Of a stretch of 40,877 bases of DNA, positions 1 through 11,525 are shown piece by piece. Origin of the DNA: Betaproteobacteria bacterium (GTDB taxonomy: Bacteria > Pseudomonadota > Gammaproteobacteria > Burkholderiales > Gallionellaceae); assembly GCA_021413765.1 (NCBI GenBank), contig JAIOPT010000010.1:1-40877 (forward strand), written 5' to 3'. The position numbers and the translations under genes were made by a program. Positions within the stretch are counted from its first letter, which is position 1. Each line of letters begins with the position of its first letter. The notes under the pieces are model-generated. The model saw only the letters and a list, made by a program, of their open reading frames with translations. It had not been told where the DNA came from and ran no database searches.

Positions 1-834
1 TAACCAGCGCGCCCATTCTGTTACCTCAGTGGCTGTCATGCCGATTGTAACTTTCTGTTTTGCCATCGCATCGCCTGCCGCGCCATGCAGGTGCACTGCC
101 AACAATAAGGCTTGATCCGCATCCAATCCTTGAGCGATAAAGGCGGCGATCATGCCAGTCAATACATCGCCCATGCCGGGGCTGCTCATGCCAGGGTTGC
201 CGGTCTTGTTTACAACTATCTTGCCATTGCGAGTGACGCACAGGCTGTGAGCACCTTTTAGTACTACGGTGTAATGAAAGCGTTTAGCTAGTTTCTGTGC
301 GGCTTCGGCGCGTGCGGCCTGTACCGCTTCAGTGTTGCAGCCGAGCAGGTGTGCTGCTTCTCCCGGATGCGGGGTAATTACGCTGACATTCTTGCGTGAA
401 ATTAATGCAGTGCGCAAATCTGGGCGGATGGCGAGAATGTTAAGTGCGTCAGCATCCAGTACCAGTACGGTGTCCAGCTTGAGCGCATCATGCAAGATTT
501 GCTGAGCAGCATCGTTATGCCCCATGCCGCAGCCGATGGCGAGCACATCCAGCTTGGGTAGATGCAATGCAGCTTGTGCGCTATGCAGCATTAACTCGGG
601 TTGCAATATATCAACACTTGGGGCGTTGTCCGCCAGCAAGCCAACATGTACGCAGCCAGCCCCCAGCTTGAGCGCCGCACGCGCAGCCAGCAGCGGTGCG
701 CCGACCATGCCGCTGGCACCTCCTATGACGGCCACTGTGCCAAACATGCCCTTATGGCTGTCAGGCGGGCGAGGGGCGAGAAAGGTGGCGACTTGTTTTT
801 GTGTAACGGTGGGGATGCGCGGCGCGGCTGGCAT
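1..834 (-). CDS. nnrD: ADP-dependent NAD(P)H-hydrate dehydratase (YjeF C-terminal / carbohydrate-kinase-like), 3' end truncated by window edge
   Basis: Own translation of the minus strand from ATG at 834: MPAAPRIPTVTQKQVATFLAPRPPDSHKGMFGTVAVIGGASGMVGA...VLDADALN...VITPHPGEAAHLLG...VLKGAHSLCV...NPGMSSPGMGDVLTGMIAAFIAQGLDADQA; the PHPGE and GMGDVLTG motifs are typical of the family. Absent from the ORF track because it runs off the window. Confidence 0.9.
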   Translation of the reverse strand, partial: MPAAPRIPTVTQKQVATFLAPRPPDSHKGMFGTVAVIGGASGMVGAPLLAARAALKLGAGCVHVGLLADNAPSVDILQPELMLHSAQAALHLPKLDVLAIGCGMGHNDAAQQILHDALKLDTVLVLDADALNILAIRPDLRTALISRKNVSVITPHPGEAAHLLGCNTEAVQAARAEAAQKLAKRFHYTVVLKGAHSLCVTRNGKIVVNKTGNPGMSSPGMGDVLTGMIAAFIAQGLDADQALLLAVHLHGAAGDAMAKQKVTIGMTATEVTEWARWL

Positions 835-914
835 GAATGTATTTTCCTTCGAGTGCAAATGAGGTCACATAGTATAATGGCAAGCTGTTTTTAACAGCCC
901 CTGAGAACCTGTTT

Positions 915-3900
915 ATGTTTCGCGTCTCCCCCGGCAAGTCCGCGCTGTCTTCCTTCCGCCTCGAAAAATTGCGTGCAGTCGTTAGCAACGCCCTTCCAAA
1001 TATACATATAACAAATGCATGCCATTGGTATTTTGTTGCGCTCAATGCGGATTTGTCAGCCACTGAAGACAATTTGCTGGATAAATTGCTCGATTTGGAT
1101 GATGCAGGAGATGGAGATCATAGAGGTAAGGGCAGGTTGCAACATCTGCTGGTTGTGCCGCGCTTGGGTACCATCTCGCCGTGGTCCTCCAAGGCCACGG
1201 ATATTGCGCAGCATTGTAGTCTGCATAGGGTTGAGCGCATTGAGCGCGGCATTGTGTACTCAGTCAAGACGAAGGGTGGCAAAGCGCTGACGCAAGCAGA
1301 ATTGAAAGTGTTGCTGTCGCTATTGCATGACCGCATGACAGAATCCGTGTTTGATCCTGTGGTTAATCTCAAAACAGGCTTCAATGATGTGGCAAAAAAG
1401 ATTTTCCGTCATGGTGAGCCACTGCCGCTCGCTACTGTGGACATCATGCACGGTGGCAATACGGCGCTGGCAGCGGCTAATATCGAGATGGGGCTGGCAT
1501 TGTCCAGCGATGAGATTGACTATTTAGTGGAGAGTTTCCATCGAATAGGACGCAATCCTACCGATGTAGAGTTAATGATGTTTGCACAGGCGAACTCCGA
1601 ACATTGCCGCCACAAAATTTTCAATGCGGATTGGGTGATAGACGATGAGCAGCAGGCGATCTCGCTGTTCGGCATGATCCGCAATACCCATAAGCTGCAT
1701 CCAGAAGGTACGGTGGTTGCATATTCTGATAATTCCTCCGTGATCGAAGGCGCGCGCATTGAGCGCTTTTATCCGCGCGCCGATGGCGGCTATGCCTACA
1801 ACGACGAGCTGACGCACACGCTGATGAAAGTGGAAACGCATAACCATCCCACGGCCATCTCGCCCTTCGCTGGTGCAGCCACCGGAGCGGGTGGCGAGAT
1901 ACGCGATGAAGGCGCAACGGGTTCCGGCTCCAAACCCAAGGCGGGGCTAACCGGGTTCTCTGTGTCCAATTTGAATATCCCTGGCTTCGAGCAGCCGTGG
2001 GAAATTTATGGCAGCGCTCGCGCTAACCCCCTTTCGGGTGGAGCCCCTCCGATTTATGGCAAGCCGTCACGCATCGCCTCTGCCTTGCAGATCATGCTGG
2101 AAGGACCACTTGGCGGTGCAGCGTTCAATAATGAGTTTGGCCGTCCCAGTCTAGCTGGTTATTTTCGCACCTTTGAAGAGACCGTTAACGACGAGGTACG
2201 CGGTTATCACAAGCCCATTATGCTGGCTGGTGGAGTGGGCAGTATCGCGGCGCAGCATACGCACAAGCATGCATTGCCTGTGGGCGCGCTGCTGATCCAA
2301 CTGGGCGGGGCAGGGATGTTGATCGGTCTGGGCGGGGGTGCGGCATCCAGCATGGATACCGGTGCCAATGCGGAAAACTTGGATTTTGCTTCGGTGCAGC
2401 GCGGCAATCCCGAGATGCAACGTCGTGCGCAGGAAGTAATTGACCGTTGCTGGCAGATGCGTGAGAACAATCTCATCTTGTCCATACACGATGTTGGTGC
2501 GGGCGGCATCTCCAATGCTTTGCCGGAACTGGTGCATGGCGGTGGACGCGGCGCTCGTTTTGAATTGCGTGCCGTTCCTTCTGAAGAGCGAGGGATGTCG
2601 CCGATGCAGATTTGGAGCAACGAAGCGCAGGAGCGCTATGTGCTAGCGATTGATCCGGCACGTTTGGATGAGTTTAAAGCGTTGTGCGAGCGTGAACGTT
2701 GTCCATTCGCAGTATTGGGGCACGCAATTGTCGACGACCAATTGGTTGTGCATGACGAACTATTTAACAATAATGCGGTGGATATGCCGTTGTCGGTACT
2801 GTTGGACAAGCCACCTAAAATGACGCGCAATGTAAAGCGCGAGGGTGTGAAACTTCCTGCATTTGATGTCAGCAAAATAAATCTGAAAGATGCAATCGAG
2901 CGCACGCTGCGCTTACCCTCCGTGGCCGACAAAACTTTCCTTATCAGTATCGGTGACCGTACTGTGGGTGGCTTGACTGCACGCGACCAGATGGTGGGGC
3001 CGTGGCAAGTTCCAGTCGCGGATGTGGCAGTGACCTTGATGGGCTTCAATACGGCATTGGGTGAGGCTTTCGCCTTGGGTGAGCGCACTCCGCTAGCGGT
3101 GTTGAACGCTCCGGCTTCTGGGCGAATGGCTGTGGGAGAGGCGATTACCAACATTGCAGCGGCGCGCATCGAAAAGATCGGCGACATCAAGCTATCGGCC
3201 AACTGGATGGCGGCCGCCGGTCATCACGGAGAAGACGCTGCGCTGTTTGACACCGTGCGTGCGGTGGGCATGGAGCTGTGCCCGCAACTCGGCATTAGCA
3301 TTCCAGTAGGCAAGGACTCCATGTCCATGCGTACAGCATGGCAGGAAGGCACCGAGAAAAAGGCAGTAACGGCCCCATTGTCGCTCATCGTGACAGCCTT
3401 CGCGCCGTGCATGGATGCACGTTTGACATTGACGCCGCAATTGGCTGCCGATTTGGATACCGTATTGCTGCTGATTGACCTGGGCGAAGGCAAGAACCGC
3501 ATGGGCGGCTCGGCGCTGGCGCAGGTGTATAAACAGGTCGGTAATGTCGGGCCCGACCTCGACGATGCGGGCAAACTCAAAATCTTTTTCGACGTTATCC
3601 AGCGACTGAATAAAGAGGGCAAGTTGCTGGCTTATCATGACCGCTCGGACGGCGGATTGTTCACCACGTTATGCGAAATGGCGTTTGCTACCCATGTCGG
3701 CCTGACTATAAATCTTGATGAATTGAAGGGAGACATCCTAAGCTCGTTGTTCAACGAAGAGCTGGGTGCGGTGGTGCAGGTATATCGCCGCGATTTACAG
3801 TATGTACTGGATGTGTGTCATAGCGCGGGGCTTGCAGCGGTTCGTTCGGCTGCAACACTGAATGTAAATGGCACGGTAGATATCGTGCAGCAAGGCAAAA

Positions 3901-4865
3901 CATTGTTTAGTGATACCGGTGTTAATCTGAAGCGCATCTGGTCTGAAACGACTTATCGGATGCAGATGCTACGTGACAACCCGGCTTGCGCCCAGCAAGA
4001 ATATGATCGCATCCTGGATGCTGCCGATCCTGGCTTGCAAGTGAAACTCACTTACGACCTGAACGAAAATATTGTCGCGCCTGCGCTGTTGAAATGTCGA
4101 CCAACAATCGCCATATTGCGGGAACAGGGTGTGAATGGCCATGTCGAGATGGCGGCGGCGTTTGATCGCGCTGGCTTCACGGCGGTGGATGTGCATATGA
4201 GCGACATCATCACTGGCCGCGTTAAGCTGGCGGATTTTAAAGGTGTGGCGGCGTGCGGCGGTTTCTCTTATGGCGATGTACTAGGGGCGGGCGAGGGCTG
4301 GGCGAAATCCATCTTGTTCAATCCACGTGCACGGGATGAATTTGAAGCCTTTTTCAAGCGCGATGATACGTTTGCTCTAGGCGTGTGTAATGGTTGCCAG
4401 ATGATGAGCAATTTGCATGAAATTATTCCAGGGGCAGAGCATTGGGCACATTTTGGGCGCAATTTGTCGGAGCAGTTTGAGGCGCGTTTCGTGATGGTGG
4501 AAGTGCAGTCCTCGCCCTCAATCTTATTTGATGGCATGGCAGGTAGCCGTATGCCCATCGTGGTGGCGCACGGTGAGGGATATGCCCATTTCGGTAACAA
4601 CAAGCGCTTGAAGGCGGCGCAGCCGTTGGTCACACTTCGTTATGTGGACAACTACGGCCAGCCGACAGAAATCTACCCACTTAATCCTAACGGTTCGCCA
4701 CTGGGTATTACCGGACTGACTACAGCTGACGGACGATTCAGCATCATGATGCCGCACCCGGAACGACTCTTTCGGGCGTTGCAGCATTCCTGGCATCCGG
4801 CAGAATGGAAGGAAAGTGGAGCATGGTTGAAAATGTTCCAGAATGCGCGCAAGTGGGTTAACTAG
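915..4865 (+). CDS. purL: Phosphoribosylformylglycinamidine synthase (1316 aa, PurL with C-terminal glutaminase domain)
   Basis: Full-length ORF with FGAM synthase motifs ([39 protein letters not shown]) and class I glutaminase motif [11 protein letters not shown]. Confidence 0.97.
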   Translation: MFRVSPGKSALSSFRLEKLRAVVSNALPNIHITNACHWYFVALNADLSATEDNLLDKLLDLDDAGDGDHRGKGRLQHLLVVPRLGTISPWSSKATDIAQHCSLHRVERIERGIVYSVKTKGGKALTQAELKVLLSLLHDRMTESVFDPVVNLKTGFNDVAKKIFRHGEPLPLATVDIMHGGNTALAAANIEMGLALSSDEIDYLVESFHRIGRNPTDVELMMFAQANSEHCRHKIFNADWVIDDEQQAISLFGMIRNTHKLHPEGTVVAYSDNSSVIEGARIERFYPRADGGYAYNDELTHTLMKVETHNHPTAISPFAGAATGAGGEIRDEGATGSGSKPKAGLTGFSVSNLNIPGFEQPWEIYGSARANPLSGGAPPIYGKPSRIASALQIMLEGPLGGAAFNNEFGRPSLAGYFRTFEETVNDEVRGYHKPIMLAGGVGSIAAQHTHKHALPVGALLIQLGGAGMLIGLGGGAASSMDTGANAENLDFASVQRGNPEMQRRAQEVIDRCWQMRENNLILSIHDVGAGGISNALPELVHGGGRGARFELRAVPSEERGMSPMQIWSNEAQERYVLAIDPARLDEFKALCERERCPFAVLGHAIVDDQLVVHDELFNNNAVDMPLSVLLDKPPKMTRNVKREGVKLPAFDVSKINLKDAIERTLRLPSVADKTFLISIGDRTVGGLTARDQMVGPWQVPVADVAVTLMGFNTALGEAFALGERTPLAVLNAPASGRMAVGEAITNIAAARIEKIGDIKLSANWMAAAGHHGEDAALFDTVRAVGMELCPQLGISIPVGKDSMSMRTAWQEGTEKKAVTAPLSLIVTAFAPCMDARLTLTPQLAADLDTVLLLIDLGEGKNRMGGSALAQVYKQVGNVGPDLDDAGKLKIFFDVIQRLNKEGKLLAYHDRSDGGLFTTLCEMAFATHVGLTINLDELKGDILSSLFNEELGAVVQVYRRDLQYVLDVCHSAGLAAVRSAATLNVNGTVDIVQQGKTLFSDTGVNLKRIWSETTYRMQMLRDNPACAQQEYDRILDAADPGLQVKLTYDLNENIVAPALLKCRPTIAILREQGVNGHVEMAAAFDRAGFTAVDVHMSDIITGRVKLADFKGVAACGGFSYGDVLGAGEGWAKSILFNPRARDEFEAFFKRDDTFALGVCNGCQMMSNLHEIIPGAEHWAHFGRNLSEQFEARFVMVEVQSSPSILFDGMAGSRMPIVVAHGEGYAHFGNNKRLKAAQPLVTLRYVDNYGQPTEIYPLNPNGSPLGITGLTTADGRFSIMMPHPERLFRALQHSWHPAEWKESGAWLKMFQNARKWVN

Positions 4866-4940
4866 CTCTTATCCAAAATGCGCGCGGAACCGCACATACC
4901 AAACGCTGTCCTAGCTTTCTACCCATCACAACTCTAATGT

Positions 4941-5360
4941 ATGAATAACATGGACGAAAAAATGGATGAAAAAAAAGATAACGCCAAATTTCGCATAGAC
5001 AAATGGCTATGGGCCGCACGTTTTTTCAAGACACGATCTTTAGCTGTGGATGCTTTAGAGTGCGGCAAAATATTATGCAATGGCGTGCGGGTTAAGCCTG
5101 CAAAATCTGTTGCACTAGGCGATATGCTTTCTATCCGCCTTGGGCCATATCAATTCATGGTAGAGGTATTGGCGCTGTCCAGTAAACGAGGGCCAGCTCC
5201 CCAAGCACAGTTGCTCTACAGCGAGACAGAAGAAAGTCTCCTACGGAGGAAAGCACTATCTGATGAGTTAAAAGCACAACCGATGCCCACTTTTCTTGGA
5301 GGGAGGCCGACCAAACGCGATCGAAGAGAAATTGAGAAGCTGAAGGGTAGTGTTTGGTAA
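4941..5360 (+). CDS. hslR: S4-domain RNA-binding protein, heat shock protein 15 family
   Basis: FRIDKWLWAARFFKTRSLAVDALECGKILCNGVRVKPAKSVALGD S4 domain; basic C-terminus GGRPTKRDRREIEKLK. Confidence 0.85.
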   Translation: MNNMDEKMDEKKDNAKFRIDKWLWAARFFKTRSLAVDALECGKILCNGVRVKPAKSVALGDMLSIRLGPYQFMVEVLALSSKRGPAPQAQLLYSETEESLLRRKALSDELKAQPMPTFLGGRPTKRDRREIEKLKGSVW

Positions 5361-5575
5361 ATTCATGTTCTGATTCGTTCTCGTTGCATCGACAAATCCA
5401 ATCCTGTGTACTTCTTTTGGGTAAGCTTAGACCTTGCTCTCACCCGCCGCAGAAATATCTTTAAGCAGTTTTTCTTGCGTTGCTCAGTACCGTGGTGGCT
5501 TTATTGCAGCTCCGATTCAATTATAGTTCAAAATTATGTACCCTGATTTTTGAGCCACTCTTTCCGCTCATCCAA

Positions 5576-7015
5576 CTACTGCCAACCTCCACCAAGTGAT
5601 TTATAAAGATCCACCATTGCGTCAATTTGCTTTTGTTTCGTTTCAATTAGGTCTTTTTTGGCATCCAAGGTATCCCTTTGTGCCAATAGCACATCCAGGT
5701 AGTCCACACGGGCAGATTTGAATAGCTGGTTAGCGACATCAATTGATTGGGCGAGCGCTTCTACTTGGCTTGTTTTAAGTTGATAGTTTTTGTCGAGGTT
5801 GTCGATGTTTGAAATTTGATTCGCTACTTCAGTATAAGCTTTGATAATGCTTTGCTCATACTCATAAGCTGCCTGAATCTGCTTGGCATTGGCGTTTTTA
5901 TATTCCGCTATGATGGCATTCTTATTGACCAGTGGAGCCACTAATTCTCCGGCGATATTGGCCGCCAATGACTCTGGGGTATTGATCAGGTACTTAAGTG
6001 CAAAAGCTTCAAACCCAATTCCGGCGTTTATGCTAAAGGAGGGATAGAAATTTGCCCTAGCCACCTTTATGTTTAATGCCGCTGCCGATAGCTCAAGCTC
6101 CGCTTGCCTAATATCAGGTCTATTTTGTAGCAATTGTGACGGAATACCTGTCTCTAGCACTTTGGGTTTTAACTCCATAAAACTACTAGAAGCACGCTGG
6201 ATAGGCTGAGGTGTTCTCCCTAACAAGAAATTTATTCGGTTTTGAACAACTGTAATATGCTGATTTAGTTCATATATTTTACTTTTGTTTTTTGCCACTT
6301 CTGCTTCATAACGTCTGACAGCAAGTGCAGTTGTTCTTGCATACAGCTGTAGCTGCTTGACCATCGCCAACCCATTTTGCTGGATACTAATATTTTCTTC
6401 TAAATTTTTAAGCTGGTTATCCAAAGCAAGTAGTTCATAGTACGAATGGGCAATTTCAGCAACCAGGTTGGTCACCAAAAAATTCTTACCTTCTTTTGAT
6501 GCCATATACTCGATAACAGCGACCTGTTTCGCATTCCTCAACTTTTTCCATACATCTATCTCCCAGGTTGAAAATAGCCCAAAGTGAAAATCGCCCAAGT
6601 ACGTAGGGAAAGCCTTGCCGTTGGCTATTGGCAGATTGGTATCAACAGCGCCATTGCGCGTCAACTGCCCGGTTTTGTCCCCGCCTGCTCCAGCACCAAT
6701 ATTTACAAATGGCAAATATTGGCCTCTGCGCGCTTGAATTTCATTTTCTGCAACGCTGATGCGCTGCATCATGATATTAATTTCTTTATTGTTAACAACA
6801 GCTATGTTTAGCAAACTTAATAAGTTAGGGTCGTCGAAAAAGTCTTTCCATTTGATATTCGCCGTATTGGTCTGGTCCAAAACGCCCGGTTTGAAACCAG
6901 TAGGAAGATGCGTATCTTCTTTTTTGATTATTACGTCAGGAGTACCACAGGCCTGTAACATTAGCCCTAACAAGCCTAAAGCCATAAACTGAAATGCTTT
7001 AGTTTTGGTTGTCAT
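5576..7015 (-). CDS. RND efflux outer membrane lipoprotein (OprM/NodT family)
   Basis: Lipobox GLMLQACG; outer membrane efflux protein repeats (PLVNKNAIIAEYKNANAKQIQAAYEYEQSIIKAYTEVANQI, LLQNRPDIRQAELELSAA). Confidence 0.9.
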   Translation of the reverse strand: MTTKTKAFQFMALGLLGLMLQACGTPDVIIKKEDTHLPTGFKPGVLDQTNTANIKWKDFFDDPNLLSLLNIAVVNNKEINIMMQRISVAENEIQARRGQYLPFVNIGAGAGGDKTGQLTRNGAVDTNLPIANGKAFPTYLGDFHFGLFSTWEIDVWKKLRNAKQVAVIEYMASKEGKNFLVTNLVAEIAHSYYELLALDNQLKNLEENISIQQNGLAMVKQLQLYARTTALAVRRYEAEVAKNKSKIYELNQHITVVQNRINFLLGRTPQPIQRASSSFMELKPKVLETGIPSQLLQNRPDIRQAELELSAAALNIKVARANFYPSFSINAGIGFEAFALKYLINTPESLAANIAGELVAPLVNKNAIIAEYKNANAKQIQAAYEYEQSIIKAYTEVANQISNIDNLDKNYQLKTSQVEALAQSIDVANQLFKSARVDYLDVLLAQRDTLDAKKDLIETKQKQIDAMVDLYKSLGGGWQ

Positions 7016-10000
7016 TCGGGCCGTAGTGATAAGTTTCGGTTAAAGGATAAAGGTCTTCATGTTGAATTAATTTTTTGCCTTCTATCATTTTGGCAAAAAT
7101 ATAATAAAGCCCTGGAATAATGATGACACCAAACACGGTACCGAAAAGCATCCCACCCAGCGCTGAGGTACCAATTGTTCTGTTGCCTATTGCTCCCGCC
7201 CCCGTAGCCATCGCTAAGGGTACCAGCCCGGCTATAAAGGCAAATGAAGTCATCAAAATCGGGCGAAAGCGCTCTTTCGCACCCGCAATCGCCGCCTCTA
7301 AAACAGTCATGCCTTGGGTTTGCTTCTGGGTTGCAAATTCGACAATCAATACCGCATTTTTGCCGAGCAAACCAATTAACATAATCATTCCCAATTGAGA
7401 ATAGACATCATTGGCAAGCCCTAATCCTTTTAACAATAAGAAAGCACCGAAAATACCGGGCGGCAGCGAACATAGCACGACCAAAGGCAACACAAAGCTT
7501 TCGTATTGTGCGGCTAACACCAGGTAAACAAACATGATAACGATCGCGAAGATCAGCAGGGCTTCATTGCCCCGGAGGGCTTCATCAAATGACAAGCCTT
7601 CCCAGGCAACGTCAAAACCCTGCGGCAAAGTGGCTTTCGCAACCTCTTCAACTGCCTTGATGGCCGCGCCAGTGGTATAACCCGTTGCGGGCTCGGCGCG
7701 GATCGCCGCCGAGTTATAGAGGTTGTAACGCGTGATTTCGTTGGGCCCCTGCTTTTTCACCATAGTCATGAAAGCGGAATACGGCACCATTTCGCCTTTA
7801 TCATTCTTCACAAAGTATTTCAACACATCCTCAGGAGAACGCCGGAATTCCGGCAAGGCCTGGGCGTAGACTTTAAAAAAGTTATTGAAGCGAATAAAGC
7901 CCTGTTCATAGGTACTACCGATCATGATATCCAGGTGATTCATCGCTTTTTCGATGGTAACCCCTTTTTGCATAGCCAATTTATTGTCGATGACCAGTTC
8001 GTATTGCGGATAATTGGCCGCATAAAATGTAAACAAGCCGGTCAGCTCCTTACGTTTACGCATCGCATCCATAAACGCTTGGTTAATTTTATCGAATTCG
8101 AAATAATTCGTGTCTAATGTCTTGTCCAATAAGCGGAACGCCAAACCCGATGCCGCTCCGTATCCCGGCACTGCCGGAGGTTGAAAAAACTCGATGATTG
8201 CGCCCAAGTTATGGGCTTTTTCTTCTAACTCGTGGATAACGTCTTGTACCGAATGTTTACGTTGTGACCAATCTTTCAGATTGATAATACTAGTGCCTGC
8301 ATTTGATCCGCGGCCTTCGGTGAGTATTTCGTAGCCGGCTAAGGAAGAAACCGATTGTACGCCTTCAATTTTTGCTGCTATCACTTCCAGTTGCCGTGCC
8401 ACTCTGTTGGTCACTTCAATGGTTGAGCCGGGCGGTGTTTGGATAATCGCGTAAATCATGCCTTGGTCTTCTCCGGGAATAAAGCCGGCAGGCAAGGTTT
8501 TATCGATCACGAAAACGCCGAAACCAAACCCGGCCAACACCAAAACCGTGACAATGCGCCGGGTGACCGTGACATTCAACAATTTGATGTAGCGCCCGGT
8601 GACCTTTTCGAAAACAAAGTTAAAACCATCGATGAAAAGGCTGATTGGATTTTTCCGTTTCGGGTGGCCTTGGGTGTTTTTAAGGATCATGGCACACAGT
8701 ACCGGGGCAAGCGATAAAGCCACAACTGCTGAAATAATGATCGACGACGCCATAGCGATAGAGAACTGCCGATAAAACACGCCGACCGGCCCTGGCATAA
8801 ACGCAATAGGGATGAACACCGACACCATGACCAGCGTAATCGCTACAATGGCGCCACCGATTTCCCCCAATACTTTTCGGGAGGCCTCATATGGGCTGCA
8901 ATTTTCGGCTGCCATTTTTGCATGCACAGCCTCCACCACCACAATGGCATCATCAACCACAATACCAATCGCCAACACTAAGGCAAACAAGGTGATGAGG
9001 TTGATGGAAAGCCCGAACGCAGACATAACGGCGAATGCCCCGACCAGTGAAACTGGTACCGCGAGGATAGGAATCAAAGTGGAACGCCAGTCGCCGAGGA
9101 AAATAAAGACCACTAAGGAGACCAATAAGAAGGCTTCCACCAAGGTATGCAGCACTTTTTCGATGGATGCATCAACGAAACGCGATACATCATAATTAAT
9201 TTCGTATTCCATGCCTTCCGGGAAGGATTTTTGCATTTCTTCCAGTTTTTCCTTCACATTCTCTATGACCTTTTGGGCATTAGTGCCGTAGTTTTGCTTA
9301 AGCACGATGGACGCCGAAGGGTACCCGTCTTTGTCAGAGAAAATATTATAAAACTCGCTGTTTAAATCGACCTTGGCAACGTCTTTAATACGCAGAATTT
9401 CGCCTGTCGGGGTAGACCGGATAATAATGTCTCCATATTCTTCTGGTTTGTTGAAACGTCCTTTATAGACCAGCACATACTCTTTGGATTGGGCGGCCAT
9501 GCCTGTGCTTTGTCCCAGTCGACCCGGACGTCCGATAATGCTTTGATTCCCGATAGCCTCCATCACCTCCTCTGACGAGACGCTATAGGCTCGCATTCGT
9601 TCCGGATTCAGCCAAATCCGCATCGCATATTGGCGGGCGCCCAATATGGTTGCTTGGGCTATTCCAGTAATGCGCTGAATTTCTGGAATAACATTAACAT
9701 AGGCGTAATTAAATAAAAGGTTCTGATCGGCGTTTTTGTCTTTGCTGAAGAGGTTGACATACATGAGCATGCTGGGCTGGACGAAGTTCACGATCACGCC
9801 TTCCAACTGCACTAGCTTGGGCAGTCTGCTCATCATCTGATCCACGCGCGTCTTCACATTAACCATCGCAATATTGGGATCGACACCTAGATTAAAATAC
9901 ACTTGAATGGTCGCTTCGCCAGCGCTGGTCGCATCCGAAGTGATGTATTTCATGCCGGGCACGCCATTGATAGCGCGTTCCAACATAATCAGGGACGATT

Positions 10001-10175
10001 TCACCAGTACATCGGCGCTGGAACCGGGAAACGATATCGAAACCGTGACCCGCGGAGGCGCAATATCTGGAAACTGGGAAATGGGCAATGATTTCATTGC
10101 CACAAACCCCATGAATAGGAACATCAGCGATAACACGATCGCCATCACCGGTCTCTTGAGAAAAATATTAAACAT
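6999..10175 (-). CDS. RND multidrug efflux permease (AcrB/MexF-like, HAE-1)
   Basis: 1058 aa; N-terminus MFNIFLKRPVMAIVLSLMFLFMGFVAMKSLPISQFPDIAPPRVTVSISFPGSSADV; GIVVDDAIVVVEAV in TM4; PGEDQGMIYAIIQTPPGS. Confidence 0.96.
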   Translation of the reverse strand: MFNIFLKRPVMAIVLSLMFLFMGFVAMKSLPISQFPDIAPPRVTVSISFPGSSADVLVKSSLIMLERAINGVPGMKYITSDATSAGEATIQVYFNLGVDPNIAMVNVKTRVDQMMSRLPKLVQLEGVIVNFVQPSMLMYVNLFSKDKNADQNLLFNYAYVNVIPEIQRITGIAQATILGARQYAMRIWLNPERMRAYSVSSEEVMEAIGNQSIIGRPGRLGQSTGMAAQSKEYVLVYKGRFNKPEEYGDIIIRSTPTGEILRIKDVAKVDLNSEFYNIFSDKDGYPSASIVLKQNYGTNAQKVIENVKEKLEEMQKSFPEGMEYEINYDVSRFVDASIEKVLHTLVEAFLLVSLVVFIFLGDWRSTLIPILAVPVSLVGAFAVMSAFGLSINLITLFALVLAIGIVVDDAIVVVEAVHAKMAAENCSPYEASRKVLGEIGGAIVAITLVMVSVFIPIAFMPGPVGVFYRQFSIAMASSIIISAVVALSLAPVLCAMILKNTQGHPKRKNPISLFIDGFNFVFEKVTGRYIKLLNVTVTRRIVTVLVLAGFGFGVFVIDKTLPAGFIPGEDQGMIYAIIQTPPGSTIEVTNRVARQLEVIAAKIEGVQSVSSLAGYEILTEGRGSNAGTSIINLKDWSQRKHSVQDVIHELEEKAHNLGAIIEFFQPPAVPGYGAASGLAFRLLDKTLDTNYFEFDKINQAFMDAMRKRKELTGLFTFYAANYPQYELVIDNKLAMQKGVTIEKAMNHLDIMIGSTYEQGFIRFNNFFKVYAQALPEFRRSPEDVLKYFVKNDKGEMVPYSAFMTMVKKQGPNEITRYNLYNSAAIRAEPATGYTTGAAIKAVEEVAKATLPQGFDVAWEGLSFDEALRGNEALLIFAIVIMFVYLVLAAQYESFVLPLVVLCSLPPGIFGAFLLLKGLGLANDVYSQLGMIMLIGLLGKNAVLIVEFATQKQTQGMTVLEAAIAGAKERFRPILMTSFAFIAGLVPLAMATGAGAIGNRTIGTSALGGMLFGTVFGVIIIPGLYYIFAKMIEGKKLIQHEDLYPLTETYHYGPNDNQN

Positions 10176-10197
10176 GGTTTAATCCCGACCTGAAGGG

Positions 10198-11292
10198 TTA
10201 CTCTGTATACAATTTCTTCAACTCTGAGCGAACTTTTTGGGGTGGTCTTAAATCGATCTCCACCTTTTCTCCAGGACGAACTTTGCGTATACCTTCGAGC
10301 AGAACCCTGTCAGTGTTATTCAGGCCATCTTTAACAATAAACAGCTGTGGCAATTCGGCCTCTATATGGATCAGCCTTTGCTCCACTTTTTCTTCTTTGT
10401 TGATGACGTAGACATAGGTTTTATCCATGATTTCGAACGTCGCTTTTTGGGGGATGAGCATGGCGTTAGGGTAAGGCCTGGCCATTAGGATTGTTCCTGT
10501 CTCACCATGCCTGAGAATTTTGTCCGGGTTAGCGAACAAGGCACGGAATTGGATATTGCCGGAAGTATTATTAAAATCACCTACAATTGCCTCAATGACC
10601 CCCGTTTGATTGAAAATCTCGCCATCTGCCATTTTTAGCTGCACTGTTTCACCGATTTTGTCTTTTTTGTGCGTCTTAAAATCTAGGTATTGGGCTTCTG
10701 GAACGTTGAAATAGACCCACAATTGGCTGACGTCAGACAGTGTTGTCAACAACGCACCTTCATCGAGAAGGCTGCCGACCCTAACAACTAAATGATCCAT
10801 AATCCCTTCAAAAGGTGCTTTGATATCGGTGAAACCTAAGCGGGTTTCCGCCATTTTCACTTCCGCCTTAGCCTTATCTAATTTTGCTTTTGCCAAAGCC
10901 AATTCATTGGTCGATACGATATTCTTATCAGCCAGGCCTTTGGTATTAAGGTATTCGATGTTCATCTTTTGCGCTTCGGCTTCCGCTTTTAGAAGTTCTG
11001 CCTGATAGATATTGGGCATGATTTTAAACATGGGCTGTCCCTTTTTTATCAATTGCCCTTCATCCACAAAAATATCTTGTAAGTAGCCCTTTTCCAAAGA
11101 GCGGACTTCAATATGCCTAATGGCACGAATCTGTGAGACATAGCCTTTCGTGAGGGAAACGTCTTCACGGAACGGTGTAGTTGCCGCATATTTAGGCATT
11201 TCTTTATGTATCTCAGTTTCTGCCTGAAGATGACATCCACTCAAAAATAGCGTGGCGATTAAGCCTAGAATTACGGATGATTTAGTGATCAT
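10198..11292 (-). CDS. RND efflux periplasmic adaptor subunit (AcrA/MexE-like membrane fusion protein)
   Basis: Lipobox-like LFLSGC; VRSLEKGYLQDIFVDEGQLIKKGQPMFKI lipoyl half-motif; coiled coil; TDIKAPFEGIMD second half. Confidence 0.93.
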   Translation of the reverse strand: MITKSSVILGLIATLFLSGCHLQAETEIHKEMPKYAATTPFREDVSLTKGYVSQIRAIRHIEVRSLEKGYLQDIFVDEGQLIKKGQPMFKIMPNIYQAELLKAEAEAQKMNIEYLNTKGLADKNIVSTNELALAKAKLDKAKAEVKMAETRLGFTDIKAPFEGIMDHLVVRVGSLLDEGALLTTLSDVSQLWVYFNVPEAQYLDFKTHKKDKIGETVQLKMADGEIFNQTGVIEAIVGDFNNTSGNIQFRALFANPDKILRHGETGTILMARPYPNAMLIPQKATFEIMDKTYVYVINKEEKVEQRLIHIEAELPQLFIVKDGLNNTDRVLLEGIRKVRPGEKVEIDLRPPQKVRSELKKLYTE

Positions 11293-11499
11293 TGTTTATG
11301 GCGTTTAGGTTGTTGTAAGGGAGCAATGTGTTTTGTTAAGGTAATTAGTCTTTGACGATGGATTACAAGCCTTATTCCGCGATATCCATGTTAAGCATGG
11401 CGGTAATCTCATCGAAACCAATGAGGTACCCGTAAACTCAATGTGATGTAATGTAAATTAGGAGAGAGGCATTAGACAAACGATTTTTATTGGACTTTG

Positions 11500-11518
11500 G
11501 TATCGATATATCCGATAC
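11500..11518. promoter_or_regulatory. Candidate LysR-type regulator binding site (ATC-N9-GAT / T-N11-A) in a perfect GTATCG-N7-CGATAC dyad
   Basis: Sequence GTATCGATATATCCGATAC immediately upstream of the likely LysR start at 11526, in the LysR/efflux divergent region. Confidence 0.5.
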
Positions 11519-11525
11519 TAAACTT

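Noticed and set aside
2151-3638. Minus-strand ORFs up to 188 aa inside purL
   Set aside because: Shadow ORFs antisense to a well-supported purL; no family-like sequence or RBS.
8812-9195. Plus-strand 127-aa ORF antisense to the RND permease
   Set aside because: Thr/Ser/Ala-rich shadow translation of a conserved antisense gene.
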